A stretch of DNA of 64,000 bases from Schizochytrium sp. TIO01 (lineage: Eukaryota; Sar; Bigyra; Thraustochytrida; Thraustochytriidae). Positions 29,093-39,788 of this stretch are shown in pieces. Each line of letters starts with the position of its first letter. The first letter of the stretch is position 1. The stretch covers positions 1,629,501 to 1,693,500 of the forward strand of contig SMSO01000034.1 in the NCBI GenBank assembly GCA_004764695.1. Direction: 5' to 3'. The notes beneath the pieces were generated by a model. It was not told the origin of the DNA. It saw nothing but the letters and a program-made list of their open reading frames with translations, and ran no database searches. The position numbers and the translations under genes are program-made.

Positions 29093-29620
29093 ATGAGCGG
29101 CATTCGACCCAGTGAGGAAGACCAATGCCGACTGATTAGTGCAGATGGGAAGGAATTCTTGGTGAGACAGTCTATTGCTAAGCAAAGCGTGTTGATTCGC
29201 GAAATGGTCGAGGAATGCGAAAAGGGAGATATCCCAGACGTCCCATTGCCTAATGTCAAGGGTGACGTCCTTAAACTAGTCGTAGAATTTTGTGTGCATA
29301 ATGCGAAAGACCCAATGCCAGATTTTGAGAAACCTCTGATCAGCGATGTCCTTGCAGAATTTGTTCCGCAATGGTACCGCGAGTTCATTGATCGTGATCG
29401 TGCAGAGGTCTTCGAGATCATTTCGTGTGCCAATTATCTGGACATTGCACCGTTGTTGGATCTCGCATGCGCGAAGATTGCAGTAGAGCTCAAGAGAATG
29501 ACAGAAAAGGATCGTATCGAAACATTTGGTCCACCGGAGAACCTAACTCCGGAGCAAGATGCACTTGTGCGAGAATTTAACAAGTGGGAAGCTGGTCCAG
29601 ACACAAATGCCCTGGATTAA
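29093..29620 (+). CDS. SKP1 paralogue, third copy
   Basis: The 175-residue SKP1-family protein starts at ATG (MSGIRPSEED). It keeps CRLISADGKEFLV, VPLPNVKGDVLKLVVEFC, IISCANYLDIAPLLDLACAKIA and a near-normal end (EFNKWEAGPD). The Cys of the usual NKWCE is replaced by Glu. The N-terminal half is more diverged than in the canonical copy. Local tandem duplication is the simplest origin. Many lineages with expanded SKP1 families use copies for particular stages or F-box subsets; that role here is inference. Confidence 0.9.
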   Translation: MSGIRPSEEDQCRLISADGKEFLVRQSIAKQSVLIREMVEECEKGDIPDVPLPNVKGDVLKLVVEFCVHNAKDPMPDFEKPLISDVLAEFVPQWYREFIDRDRAEVFEIISCANYLDIAPLLDLACAKIAVELKRMTEKDRIETFGPPENLTPEQDALVREFNKWEAGPDTNALD

Positions 29621-30830
29621 ATCTAGGATGCCATGGAATATTAAGTCGAGGAGAAGAGGAAAGAAACTACAACTTGACGGAAAAGGTGTAGACTAGTATC
29701 TAAAGATTTTTGCGCAGCAACGATGGGCGTTACTGGCTCAAGTAGTAATAACACAAATTCATAGCCATTTGTTAACTCTTTTTAACTCTTCACCTGCTGC
29801 CGTGACACAAGGGTGCATACCTTATTTGTAAGTAAATAAATTAAGATAATAAATAGTGTGTAGCGTCACAGCAGTGGAAACCGTATTTTTCTCAAGCTCT
29901 CAAGAAGCACAACCTCTCTCTTAAGATTAGAGCCTTGCAAGACATAGATTGAGTTTCGTTCAGAAACTAGTCATCAAGACTACCAAGTATGCCAACTTGG
30001 GCCAAGTCAAGTACTTCGGGCTATCCATCACTTGACGAGCAGCTCAACATCACTGGATCTCAAGATATTTCAAGAAGCTTGCTTGGTTGGTGGCGTGCGC
30101 CATGGATAATCAAGATTTGTATGGGGCTTAATTACTGTTGCTGTGTTGAGTGACAATTTTGCAGTTGGAAAAGGTTAGTTTTCATGTTTATTGAAACACT
30201 GTTTGATGACGCTAGGCATTTTGTTGCTCATTTTATAGGTATGAAACACTGCGCAATCAGCGAAAACTTTGGAACCACTCAATTCTATCGATCAGGCCTA
30301 CATCGACGCTAGAGACGTCTCTGGCAGCACATTTTTTGTGAAAGCTTGTGCTAGTTCTTATCCTTGTGGATCCTCCGTTCGCGAGCAGCTGTTGCTTCAT
30401 AAAAACCTAAACACTAGCAACCTAAAAACCCAATTGAGCTCATAGGGCACGTACCTCAGTGCAGTAGAAACCCCAGACATCCTGTTGTCCTTCCCAACAT
30501 TTTCATTCGGGATTTGCTGCAGCTTCTTCAAGCTTCGACCCGTTGAACCAACAATCTCCAACAGCCTCCAGAAAATTGATGGCTTCTAGGTTAAAGGCCT
30601 ATTTACATCCCCATATCTATTAAAGTCTTTAATTCTAAAAGTACTGTAAACCTACCTACCAATCAGTCATAGGCTCTTCATATAAGTCATAATGTTAACT
30701 AGGTGGCTCTTTGTATTCTCACTAAAGGGAGTGATATCCTCTATGGGGTACTTACCCCTTGCTAGTGTCGGGTTATACCCAAATACAAGGATGATCAGGA
30801 ATAGGCTCTTGGGAACAAGAGTTAATTGCC

Positions 30831-30965
30831 CATCTCGAGGATAATGTTGCTTGAAGGAGTATAGTTTGCTTCGCTATGTAACAGTATAGTTTGCTTCGCT
30901 ATGTAATGTATGTCCATCTCAAGGACAATGTTGCTTGTAGTAGTATAGTTTGCTTTGCGATGTAA
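30831..30965. repeat. Composite interspersed repeat
   Basis: A 24-base unit, AGTATAGTTTGCTTCGCTAT plus GTAA, occurs at 30858 and 30883 exactly and at 30942 with two changes. A second element starting CATCTC and ending ATGTTGCTTG precedes the first (30831) and the third (30915). The pattern is a larger duplicated module with one local doubling. Confidence 0.8.
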
Positions 30966-31704
30966 TAATATATGCTCTGGTAAAATTGATTATGCCGTGT
31001 AGTAGTTAGATAGTAGTAAGCAGCCACGCACATGTTAAAGCATACCTAGGTATAGGACCGACCACCTTAAATTGCTGTCAGCGAGTGAGTGTCATGAGTG
31101 TCACTTCTTGAAGAAGTTCAACTCGATCTTGATGACATCGGGTGTGAATTTGTAAAATGAAATCCATAAAGTTTCGAGACCTCAAGGATTGACTCTCAAT
31201 AGAAATTCTTGCAGAATCACTTTAAGCGAAGATGCTAGCGTACACTTGCGAAAGTTGTGGAGTCTGTTAGAGCCCGGTGCTGTCGAGATAAGCAAATCGT
31301 TGTGCAGGTGACTTGAAGCAAATTACAGCTCATTGAGAAACCTTGAAGACTTGAGGGCTCATTTTATCATCGACGTTTACAATAACAGAAGGACATGGCC
31401 GGCACGACTAGGAACCTTGGTCTTTATGACACTGCCAGCTCATCAGCGGACACAGATAACAGAGATATGAGAGGGTCTCTACACTCAGAGCAAGTTACCC
31501 ACCGCCTCGTGCCACGATTATGCTGCTCGGAGCCTCGCAGGAAGAATTTACAGTTCTGCAGGTTCTTCTCTACGCTCTTAAAGTGCTTCTGCTGTCTGCA
31601 CTCCAGCGACTAGTAGATTAGGTAGACAGCTATCAACATTGCAAAGTTAAGTTGTCTGCGTTGGCACAACTCTTGTTTGCTGCAGCGTACTACTGCAACC
31701 AAAT

Positions 31705-31759
31705 CGAAGTCAAAGTCAAAGTCAAAGTCGAAGTCAAAGTCGAAGTCAAAGTCGAAGCC
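31705..31759. repeat. AAAGTC/GAAGTC hexamer repeat
   Basis: Nine hexamers alternate irregularly between AAAGTC and GAAGTC. They read as Lys-Ser repeats on the plus strand. Confidence 0.85.
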
Positions 31760-32338
31760 AAAAAATGAAAACTACGAACTCGTTTCGGAGACAAGTGCGT
31801 GCAAGGTGGTAAGTTTGATGTGCTCGCGAGAACTCGATGAGCTTGCTCGCTGCAAACTGTGCAAAAATCGCATTTGGAGCATCTTCTTCCACGGACCATA
31901 CTTTGTGATTCCTTGTGAAGTCAAGCTCAAAGTGTGCATCTCTTTTGATGTGATGTGAAAGATAAAGAATGAAGAAAAGGAATATTGCACAACTCTGATG
32001 AGTCACAGTGTAAAGTTGTAAAAGAAAAAAGAAAAAGCTAATCTCGATTGTTATGAGATATCACTATGAGGCATCCTAGCAGTACCTAAGTTTTGGCGGA
32101 TTTAATTCATTTGTTCTTGTTAGAGAAAAAGAAAAGATAATAAATAGAAAAAGTTGATTGAAATAGAAATGTGTCAAAACGATACGAAAGTCCAAACCAG
32201 AAGAGAAACCTCAAGAATTAGCTTGAGTCAACTGGGGTATTGCTGACGCCTCACGAACTGTGCGAAAGCTTGGTCGCACGTTACGCTGTAGACTTGGGAG
32301 GAAGTCTTTTTTTTTTTTTTCCAAAAGGTCTATCGAGC

Positions 32339-33940
32339 ATGGGAACTGTTCGCCGACGCCAAGGAGGCGCAGCATCAAAGTCCTCAGGCAGCAAGCCCGC
32401 AACTTCAAGCGCACCAAGTACAGGGTCTTCTCAACGCTCAAACAATTTTGGCGAAGGATTTGCAGCAAAGTTCTCGTTCAAAGCGCTTGGAATTCTTATC
32501 CTGACCGGACTGGTGGGCACAATTGTCCGCTTCTACTCTACAGAAGATCGAGACAAATACTACCCCGCATCAATTCGCTTGCGCCGGGATGAGTTTTCAA
32601 ACATGTCTGTATTCTTCTGGGATAACTCAGGTTCGTTCTCAACTCAAGATCAGATTGATGCAATCATACACCATGGCGAGCCCACGTTGATCCTTGATTC
32701 GCCTGTCTTGACCTGGCCTGCTATGCAGAAATGGGGCACACAGTACCTTGCGGATGCTGTCCCGACGCTACACGGCGTGCGCAGTCAGTCTTCATCAAAC
32801 GTTTTCTTCAATGAAGAGCTGAGTGAGCTGTCTAAGGCTGCCCTTGAGGCTGGCATCGGTGAGAAGCCAACTCAGAAAATTGAAGAGAGCAAGTCAACCA
32901 TGGAATTCTTCTCTACTCCTTCTGAGGGCTCAACCTCGTATGAGTATTATGCAAGCAGTCTATTGCATGACAGCACCCTTGAACCTCTATTTACAGACCT
33001 TGGTGCTAAAGAAGCAAATGTGACTTTGCTCAATGACACTTTTGCGGAATTTGCTTTCAAGAAGAAAGTGCAGGATGTCTTTCTCTGGCTAGGACGGGCA
33101 GGGACTGAGGCTGGTCTTCACTATGACACCTCGAATAACTTCAATGTACAGATCTTTGGCCGGAAAACATTCACAATCTACCCAGTCACAGAAATACCGA
33201 AGCTGCGCATGTACCCATCCTTTCATATTTCGGCTCGTCAGGCAATGCTTGAAGAGGCGCAGTTGAACTTAGAAGGCAAGAAGAGTCTTACTTTGGTTCC
33301 CGGCCAGGTACTTTTTTTGCCTCCATACCATTTGCACTCCGCGAAGGCCGTTGATGATGCTGCAAATGTAAACATTTTTTCTCCCTCCAAGTTGCGAGAG
33401 GGGCATAAGCTATGGCTACGTGAGGAAAGTATCTCCCCGCCTGCGCTTAAAGAACTTCTTGAAAGCGATCCCGAGGTTTATCCTAGCACTGTTTCAGCTT
33501 TTATTCTTGGGTTTTCCGCCGCGATAAAGAGTTATGCCTGTACTACCAAGACAAGTTTCCGCTATGACATGATCAGCATCAAACCGGTAATTGCCAAACT
33601 TGTGGAGGAGCGCATGGGCTACAATTGGGCAGCGTACAACTGTGCTGATTGGGACCCAACACGTTGCCCAGATCTGTCCAAGGAGATTCCAACGTCTTTG
33701 CGTGGCCCTCTTGGAGACATTATGCAATTCAACCTCCGCCTTTATAAGAACACTCCTTGCGAGACTCTCGGTCCCCTTCTTGAAACTTTCATCGCTGATT
33801 GGATCGAGGCTGTCTCTGGTTCGAACATCGGTTTTGACAAAATGTGTTCCTTTCTCCGCTGCACGAGCCATCTTTCCAAGAATGAGGAAGTCTTGTTGGC
33901 CGAGGATATTGCAGACTTTGAGGCTCAGGCCTCTGCGTAA
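32339..33940 (+). CDS. Membrane-anchored JmjC/cupin-type Fe(II)/2-oxoglutarate oxygenase
   Basis: The start is the ATG at 32339 (MGTVRRRQGG). The upstream frame opens only at TTG and reads through a poly-T tract. The product has 533 residues. A basic Ser-rich N-terminus is followed by one hydrophobic segment (~46-62: ALGILILTGLVGTIVRF). The catalytic cupin contains the iron motif H261-x-D263 in GLHYDTSNNFNVQIFGRK, a PVTEIPK segment, and the distal region LPPYHLHSAK with His331 or His333 as third ligand. This is the JmjC hydroxylase layout (cupin_8/JMJD-like). The type II anchor suggests an ER or Golgi lumenal protein hydroxylase rather than a histone demethylase. The C-terminal ~160 residues are specific to this protein. 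The substrate is unknown. It converges on the EF-hand gene. Confidence 0.8.
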   Translation: MGTVRRRQGGAASKSSGSKPATSSAPSTGSSQRSNNFGEGFAAKFSFKALGILILTGLVGTIVRFYSTEDRDKYYPASIRLRRDEFSNMSVFFWDNSGSFSTQDQIDAIIHHGEPTLILDSPVLTWPAMQKWGTQYLADAVPTLHGVRSQSSSNVFFNEELSELSKAALEAGIGEKPTQKIEESKSTMEFFSTPSEGSTSYEYYASSLLHDSTLEPLFTDLGAKEANVTLLNDTFAEFAFKKKVQDVFLWLGRAGTEAGLHYDTSNNFNVQIFGRKTFTIYPVTEIPKLRMYPSFHISARQAMLEEAQLNLEGKKSLTLVPGQVLFLPPYHLHSAKAVDDAANVNIFSPSKLREGHKLWLREESISPPALKELLESDPEVYPSTVSAFILGFSAAIKSYACTTKTSFRYDMISIKPVIAKLVEERMGYNWAAYNCADWDPTRCPDLSKEIPTSLRGPLGDIMQFNLRLYKNTPCETLGPLLETFIADWIEAVSGSNIGFDKMCSFLRCTSHLSKNEEVLLAEDIADFEAQASA

Positions 33941-34391
33941 AGCCTGCTATGAACTCAGGTGGTGGTTATTTTATATTACCTGACTTCAAATACTCTATTG
34001 CAATCCATTCAGAGTGTCCTACTTAAAAGGAGTGTATGCCTTGGAAGGATATGATCAGCCCGTTGTGGGCTGTGAATGGTGCAGATGTGATTGTTATGCT
34101 CTCCAGATTACTCTTTCTTTTTATGTGTTTTGCAAAACCGAGAAGCTTCAACGCCTTTACTAAGGAAATGATGAAATCAGAACCAATCGATCAGTTAAGC
34201 AAACAACAAATAAACAGACAGACAGACAAATAGACCAACAAAAATAGATAAACAAGAATATTTTTCACTGATAAGATATTGGACTCTAAGCGTTTGTAAA
34301 TGCAAATCACGCGTAGTTAATCTAACCATTCGTTTTATGTGAATGATGCATACTTGTATAAATCAGGTGCTTGAATTCGAGTTGGGATTGA
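33941..34391. other. Convergent spacer
   Basis: Between the 3' ends of the JmjC and EF-hand genes. It holds ACAG units near 34215-34230 and A-rich sequence. No gene is seen. Confidence 0.5.
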
Positions 34392-37300
34392 TTACTTGTT
34401 GTTGATACGTTGACTGCGCATAGCAATAGGAAGAAAAGCCTCAACGAGTTTATACGCGAGAACGTAATCAATTTCTGGATTCTGCCGAAGTGCTGTGTGA
34501 TGATCTTTTGTACTTTGGAGCTCAAAATCGCCCAAACGGATTTCGATAGGACGCGGGTCTGCGTGTAAATCGGATGTCACAACACGACGGCGACCACGCC
34601 TGCGTCCAACTTGCTCATTGATGCTAAAAGCCAAGGAGGATGAGCTACCAGAGGACGTGGACCGAAAGCGCTTATCATGAAATCTTGATCCATGCATGCG
34701 GAGTTTAGCCGAGCCTTGTGAATCTCGATCACTCTCTTGAACATGACGAATACTTGCAGCCTGAGCTGCAACACGCGCAGCGAGGGTTTGAGCCATCAAC
34801 TCCTCCTTTCGTTGTCGAATCTCCTCGCCAAAAATTAAAAGGTCTTTAAAGTAAACAAAGCCTTTGTCTCCTCGAGAAACCCGTGTAACTACAAGATCGG
34901 TAAGGTAGTCAGAAAGAACTGGGTCGAGCATTGTTAAGCCTGCTTGAGTCAAGTTTTCAAGCTCGTGCGCTTCCAAGTGACTTTTCCCAGGTTGAAGCAG
35001 ACTGAAAAATGTTAAGCGCGCACGATCCCGACGTGTTCCTTGCAATGCAATGGATATTCCTGTGAGAAACTCTGAAAAGGTTAAGAAACCTGTCTTAGAT
35101 TCATTCAAAGTTCGGAAAATACCCTCGCAGAACACTTTTGATTCTTCGCTCACTTCAAAACCAACACGCGCGTTTCGTAACGCAGCTACGAAATCGGTCT
35201 GAGATACAGTACCACGGATAGTATCTGGTTTCATTTTCTGAAATGATGCACGAACAGCTTTGGCAATATTGATACTTATTCCCAGCTCACGAAGAAATTT
35301 GCCCGGGCGTGGCGCAGGCTTATCTCCTTCTTCCTCACTTTCGCCTTCCTGAATTGTTGGGGGCAGACCGGGTTTCACAATTGAGTGGAAGCTTGCAGCC
35401 TGGGTATTATTTAGTTTGGTAGTGTCTTCTTCTTCCGTATGAGTTTTATGAGGCTCCACATTCTCTTGTACCTTCGTGCTGCACGCATCATGATTGTTCT
35501 CATCTTCTTTGCCATTGTCCTTGTTTTGACCAGACTTTTGAAGAATACTTTCAGCAATAGCCTTTTTGCTCGCCTTAAGTTGATGTGATGCCATCATTGT
35601 TACGCGAATACGGCTGCGGAGGGTATTAAGAAGTCCATGTTTTGCCTTTTGCAACGATACAGCATTCGCCATGAAGTTAACACGTTTTGCATTTGTCGGA
35701 TCGGAGTCTTCTTGATCATCTGCATCATGAGGAGTTGCAGAGCCAGGCCGGTTTGGGTTATTGCCGCCACGCCCAAAGCGGTGACCTTTCCTGTTCGTAA
35801 TCTCTTTTTTTGCAAGGGCTAGTTGTGGAAAGCAGTCTATAACAAGCCGTACAAGGTCTGGTAAGCCCTTATTAGACCAAAGTGCCTTGAAATCCTTAAA
35901 ATCCATCTTGCTCATTTGCTCACAGTGTTCTTGCAGCTCTCGGAGCTGTTGCTCTTCTCGAAATGAACCATCATCAAGCCAATCATTTGCGGAATCAAAA
36001 CTGCTCCATGATATTTCATCGTCTTCATTGTCACCCATGCGCGCCCAAAGCGGGAGTTCATCATCGAGGTCACCTGATATAGCATCCATAAATTCGTGGT
36101 GATCTGGAGTCTTGAATGCAGTTGCACTGTAATTATCTTCCTGATCTTCATCATTGTCTTCTCCATCTTCTTCATTTTCTTCCTCAATTTGGCCACTTCC
36201 GGTTGAATAGCTTTTGGAGTTAATCCCCTGATTCGGGTGGTCTCGATGACGTTCTGATTTTTGCTTTTCTTGACTCCGTGATGCGAAATCTTCCAAAGCT
36301 TTGCGCATTATCAAACGTCGCTTCCTCTGACGAGACGCAAATTCGTTCTCTAGACGGGTCCTCTCCTCATGTGCTTCTACGATCCAGGCCATAAGCACAC
36401 CGAAATCAGAAGAAACGCATGCATCCGCATCACTACGCAATAGCATGAACAGATCATGTTGTGAAATGAATCCATCACGGTCTGTGTCAAGCACTTCAAA
36501 GCACAAAAACAGTTTTTGCTGTGTAGTGCCTAACATTAGGGTTGACAAATACGTAGCAAACTTTGCAAATGTGAGACCCTCGCGGCGCTCTGCAGCTTCT
36601 CGTCCGCACATTACAGAATAAATCCGCTTCACCATTGTACTGTCGCCATTATTCGGAAATGTCCGAGATAATGCGTGTTGAAACATGGCCAGGGTCATAG
36701 GTTTTCGAGCCAAGACGCCCTTTTGCTGCAGGGCAAGCTGACTCGCTTTCAGGGCCATTCCTTCATGTGATGAATCGCTTGCAATGAGTACTTGCGATTC
36801 TGATGTTTGGATGTCATCAGAAGATGTTCCTAATACTACTGCAGCAGATGGTTCATCTTTCTCTTTGACAATCATACGAAAAACACGTTCAGCCATTTCC
36901 ATTTGCGCAGGATTGAACAAGCAGCGGTGTGTACGGTAGAACTTATCTGCATATGTTAGCTCCTCCTCGTTATCAGGACTGTTGCTAGTGTTTGAAGTCT
37001 TAAAGGTTGTAGTACTTTTATTTCCCTTTCCAGATGCATTTAAACTTGTGCCCAGAGGACCTGCGGAAAGTCCCGTGACAGCTATTGAAGCCGAGATCTC
37101 TGCACCTTCTCCCTGCGATTTGCGGCGAATATTCTCAAGTGCTTGCTTTCGAGCCCGTTCTCGCCGCACTGCGCCAGCATGTGCTGGGGGGCGAGCAATT
37201 TCTATCTTTGTGGAAGGAACTGTTTTGTGGGATTTTCCCGCCTGCTCAGCCTCAGGATGCTTCACTTTGAAATCTTTTAACCTCCGGGCTGCTGCAGAGC

Positions 37301-37952
37301 GGTGATGCTCTGTCACCCGCTGCTCGGCAAGCTTCCTAATTTGGTCTTTCATTGCTTCCCGGACTGCTGGGTTGTTTGTCGCGATGCGTGCACTTTGAGA
37401 AATCTGCCGCATGAGGGTTTGATTCATAAACTGTTTAGTTTTCCATTCTTCATCTGTCTTGGATCGTCTCGACACTTCTTCAAAGGTGCTCTTAAAATAC
37501 TCAGCAATACGTTGGCATTCTTCCTCTTCTTTTAGCATGTCATCGTGAACACTGGATAGTGTTACATTCGCGTTGCAGGTATACGCGCGTTCTTCGTCCT
37601 TGCGCCTTTGCACATCTTCTTCATCTCTACGTTGCTGCACAGCATCTAAAAGGGCCTCCAAGGTCGCTTGCCGTTGCTCTGGGATAGCTTCTGTTGGGCG
37701 GTGTGTGGTTTGAAAATCGTAGAGTAGCCGCATGATATTTCTGCGACTGACAAAGTCGCTTTTACTCATGACCCTTACATTTTTCTTTTTCTTGCCAAGT
37801 TCTCCAACACCTCCATTACCGCCACCGCTAGCACCGTGTTGACTGCCTGCAAGGCTCTCTCGGTGAGGTTTAAGAATGCTCTGTCGACCGCGTTTGTTTG
37901 ATACTGCCCTTGTATTGGCTGACTTGGCCAAAGCACTTAGTGCTGCCTCCAT
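34392..37952 (-). CDS. Large EF-hand protein, function unknown
   Basis: The 1186-residue product starts at ATG (MEAALSALAK). One near-canonical calcium loop lies at residues 489-500 (DTDRDGFISQHD). It has Asp rather than Glu at position 12, which can weaken or shift ion preference. It sits in an EF-hand-pair context (LTFAKFATYLSTL before it). A second, degenerate pair is near 895-965 (TVSQTDFVAAL; NESKTGFLTFSE). Between them are an acidic run (~590-605) and basic, helical, charged stretches. The N-terminal 250 residues are Lys/Arg/Glu-rich and probably coiled. This looks like a calcium-responsive scaffold, cytoskeletal or flagellar, but I recognise no specific family. Residues ~1060-1186 are basic and Ser-rich. 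Confidence 0.75.
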   Translation of the reverse strand: MEAALSALAKSANTRAVSNKRGRQSILKPHRESLAGSQHGASGGGNGGVGELGKKKKNVRVMSKSDFVSRRNIMRLLYDFQTTHRPTEAIPEQRQATLEALLDAVQQRRDEEDVQRRKDEERAYTCNANVTLSSVHDDMLKEEEECQRIAEYFKSTFEEVSRRSKTDEEWKTKQFMNQTLMRQISQSARIATNNPAVREAMKDQIRKLAEQRVTEHHRSAAARRLKDFKVKHPEAEQAGKSHKTVPSTKIEIARPPAHAGAVRRERARKQALENIRRKSQGEGAEISASIAVTGLSAGPLGTSLNASGKGNKSTTTFKTSNTSNSPDNEEELTYADKFYRTHRCLFNPAQMEMAERVFRMIVKEKDEPSAAVVLGTSSDDIQTSESQVLIASDSSHEGMALKASQLALQQKGVLARKPMTLAMFQHALSRTFPNNGDSTMVKRIYSVMCGREAAERREGLTFAKFATYLSTLMLGTTQQKLFLCFEVLDTDRDGFISQHDLFMLLRSDADACVSSDFGVLMAWIVEAHEERTRLENEFASRQRKRRLIMRKALEDFASRSQEKQKSERHRDHPNQGINSKSYSTGSGQIEEENEEDGEDNDEDQEDNYSATAFKTPDHHEFMDAISGDLDDELPLWARMGDNEDDEISWSSFDSANDWLDDGSFREEQQLRELQEHCEQMSKMDFKDFKALWSNKGLPDLVRLVIDCFPQLALAKKEITNRKGHRFGRGGNNPNRPGSATPHDADDQEDSDPTNAKRVNFMANAVSLQKAKHGLLNTLRSRIRVTMMASHQLKASKKAIAESILQKSGQNKDNGKEDENNHDACSTKVQENVEPHKTHTEEEDTTKLNNTQAASFHSIVKPGLPPTIQEGESEEEGDKPAPRPGKFLRELGISINIAKAVRASFQKMKPDTIRGTVSQTDFVAALRNARVGFEVSEESKVFCEGIFRTLNESKTGFLTFSEFLTGISIALQGTRRDRARLTFFSLLQPGKSHLEAHELENLTQAGLTMLDPVLSDYLTDLVVTRVSRGDKGFVYFKDLLIFGEEIRQRKEELMAQTLAARVAAQAASIRHVQESDRDSQGSAKLRMHGSRFHDKRFRSTSSGSSSSLAFSINEQVGRRRGRRRVVTSDLHADPRPIEIRLGDFELQSTKDHHTALRQNPEIDYVLAYKLVEAFLPIAMRSQRINNK

Positions 37953-38561
37953 CAGCGCTGCGAAGCGACCAGGTTCAGAGTTTGACTAATCAAAACGCCA
38001 CGAAGTGGAGCAAACTCCTCTCCAGGCTTTGCTAAACCTGAAGAGCCTGCGAACCAACAGCTCGCCCTGGACGAAAAAGCTTCTTCTAGCTAGCCTCGCA
38101 CATGCACTCTCGTCTGATGATCGCCTTCTATATGCAAAGAATTGTGCGCAATATATAGCAGTAGTACAAACAAAGTGCGTGAGTTCTACTTTTATAAAAA
38201 GAGAACTTTGAGACCATTCGTATTAATAGTAATAATTATGAGTCGGTCGGCGCGGACTGCTTGGAGTGTGTACTCTTGCGGCGCTCTCAGGAACCGTTTT
38301 GAGAATTACGCCCGGTTTGGGTGCGGGGTTCCTGCAGGAAAGGCTTCAGCGGGTGTGATTGGTAGGCGAATGCACGATGCAAGGTGTCAATTGCAAGGGA
38401 CCTGGGAAGCCTCGGAAGTTGAATCTCGGTCCGACTTCGAAGCATGTTAAATAGGATACCAAAAAGAAAAGAAAAAAGAGAAGGAAAATCTGTTGCAGTT
38501 GTCATGTATTTTGTCGCTCAATTAGAAAGAAATGCTCCAAAATGTGGGAAAGATTACTCAC
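37953..38561. other. Spacer between EF-hand start and OYE1 end
   Basis: Should hold the EF-hand gene promoter on the minus strand. TTTATAAAA-like sequence occurs near 38190, about 240 bases upstream of the ATG. Nothing else is recognised. Confidence 0.4.
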
Positions 38562-39788
38562 TCAAAGGTTGGCTCCTTTAAGACTGTTGCCGATCATATC
38601 GTGCGGCACAAGCGATGACTTGTCAGAAACTTGCTCATAGAAGGGATAATCGGTGTAGCCATCAGGAGATTCGTACTTGTAAAACGTAGCACGGACATAC
38701 TTGTTAAGAGGGAGGCCCTCCCGGATTCGCTTTACAAGATCCGGGTTGGCAATGAACCAGCGACCAAAGCCAATTGCATCGTACTGGTCTTTCTCAATCG
38801 CCTCAGGAGCAGTCTTTGGTGTGAAGCCACCAGCGCCGATGATCTTGCCTCGGTATAGCTTGCGAAAGTGAGGCGGGTTGTACAGACCCATTGAAAAGCC
38901 AGGGTCAGCAGAGAAGTCATTATCATGCTTAGCCCCGAACCAGCGCGGTTCTGTGAGTAAAAGGTAAGCAAGGTTAAACTGGTCGACCGTGCGAACAGCC
39001 TCGGTGTAGAGTTCGAGCGGGTTGGAATCGCTAGCGCCAAAGAATCGCATGGTACCTTCAAACTGAGGTGAGAGACGCACACCAATACGAGAGAATGGCA
39101 TTTCCTCACCAAGAGCTTGAAGAGCCTCCTTAAGCAAGCGGCAGCGATTCTCAATACTGCCGCCGTACTTGTCGGAACGCAAATTTGTGTTGTCATTGAG
39201 GAACTGATCAATGAGATATCCATGAGCAGCGTGGAGCTCAATGGCATCGAAGCCAGCCTTACGAGCATTGCGTGCAGCCAGTCTGTAGTCATTAAGCAAG
39301 CGTGGGATCTCGTCTTCACGGAGCGGGCGGGGCTTGGAGTAGGTATCTATTTCGCCAGAAAGTGTTCCAGTGGTCTTTCCAGGCGCTGTGACATCACTCG
39401 CAGAGACGGTGGGCAGGTGCTCAGGGTCCGCCATGGGGTGGTCTCGCATACTTGCGTGTGCCATACGTCCAGTGTGCCAAAGTTGCACGCTGATAAGGCC
39501 GCCCTTGGCATGAACAGCATCAACAATCTTTTTCCAGCCCTGGGTCTGTTCCTCAGTCCAAATTCCAGGCACACAGTTATCAGGAAGGCCTTCTAGCGAG
39601 ATGCAGGTTGCCTCTGTAATGAGCAGACCACCAGGGGTGGCTCTTTGTTCATAGTACTCCCTCATGAGGTCCGTGGGAACCAAGGTCTTGCGGTCCGCTC
39701 TAAACCTGGTGAGTGGCGCCAGGACCACACGGTGCTTGAGCTCAAGGTCGCCCAGCTTGAGAGGCTTGAACAGCGGAGAGGTTGTCAT
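38562..39788 (-). CDS. Old Yellow Enzyme family NADPH:flavin oxidoreductase (copy 1)
   Basis: OYE-family enzymes use FMN and NADPH to reduce activated C=C bonds; the family includes plant 12-oxophytodienoate reductases. The 408-residue product is a full-length TIM barrel. Visible motifs: LAPLTRFRAD at the N-terminus (FMN contact), PGGLLITEAT, VQLWHTGR, the substrate-binding pair H186-x-x-H189 in LHAAHGYLIDQFLND, DKYGGSIENRCR, and the phosphate-binding end GAGGFTPK with GFGRWFIANPDL. HxxH is the plant/bacterial type rather than HxxN of yeast. The physiological substrate is unknown. A close paralogue lies head-to-head 3 kb away. Confidence 0.95.
   Translation of the reverse strand: MTTSPLFKPLKLGDLELKHRVVLAPLTRFRADRKTLVPTDLMREYYEQRATPGGLLITEATCISLEGLPDNCVPGIWTEEQTQGWKKIVDAVHAKGGLISVQLWHTGRMAHASMRDHPMADPEHLPTVSASDVTAPGKTTGTLSGEIDTYSKPRPLREDEIPRLLNDYRLAARNARKAGFDAIELHAAHGYLIDQFLNDNTNLRSDKYGGSIENRCRLLKEALQALGEEMPFSRIGVRLSPQFEGTMRFFGASDSNPLELYTEAVRTVDQFNLAYLLLTEPRWFGAKHDNDFSADPGFSMGLYNPPHFRKLYRGKIIGAGGFTPKTAPEAIEKDQYDAIGFGRWFIANPDLVKRIREGLPLNKYVRATFYKYESPDGYTDYPFYEQVSDKSSLVPHDMIGNSLKGANL

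Larger units (their letters stand above)
29621..32338. other. 2.7-kb spacer with repeat blocks, no supported gene
   Basis: AT-rich sequence. It contains a composite repeat at 30.83-30.97 kb and an AAGTC-type block near 31.7 kb, both listed separately. Short frames at 31395-31613 and 31677-31958 lack domains, and the second is largely the repeat read as Lys-Ser. A run of 14 T lies close to the JmjC ATG. Confidence 0.45.

Noticed and set aside
31395-31613. 72-codon frame with an ATG
   Set aside because: No domain and no conserved-looking core; it is short enough to occur by chance in this spacer.
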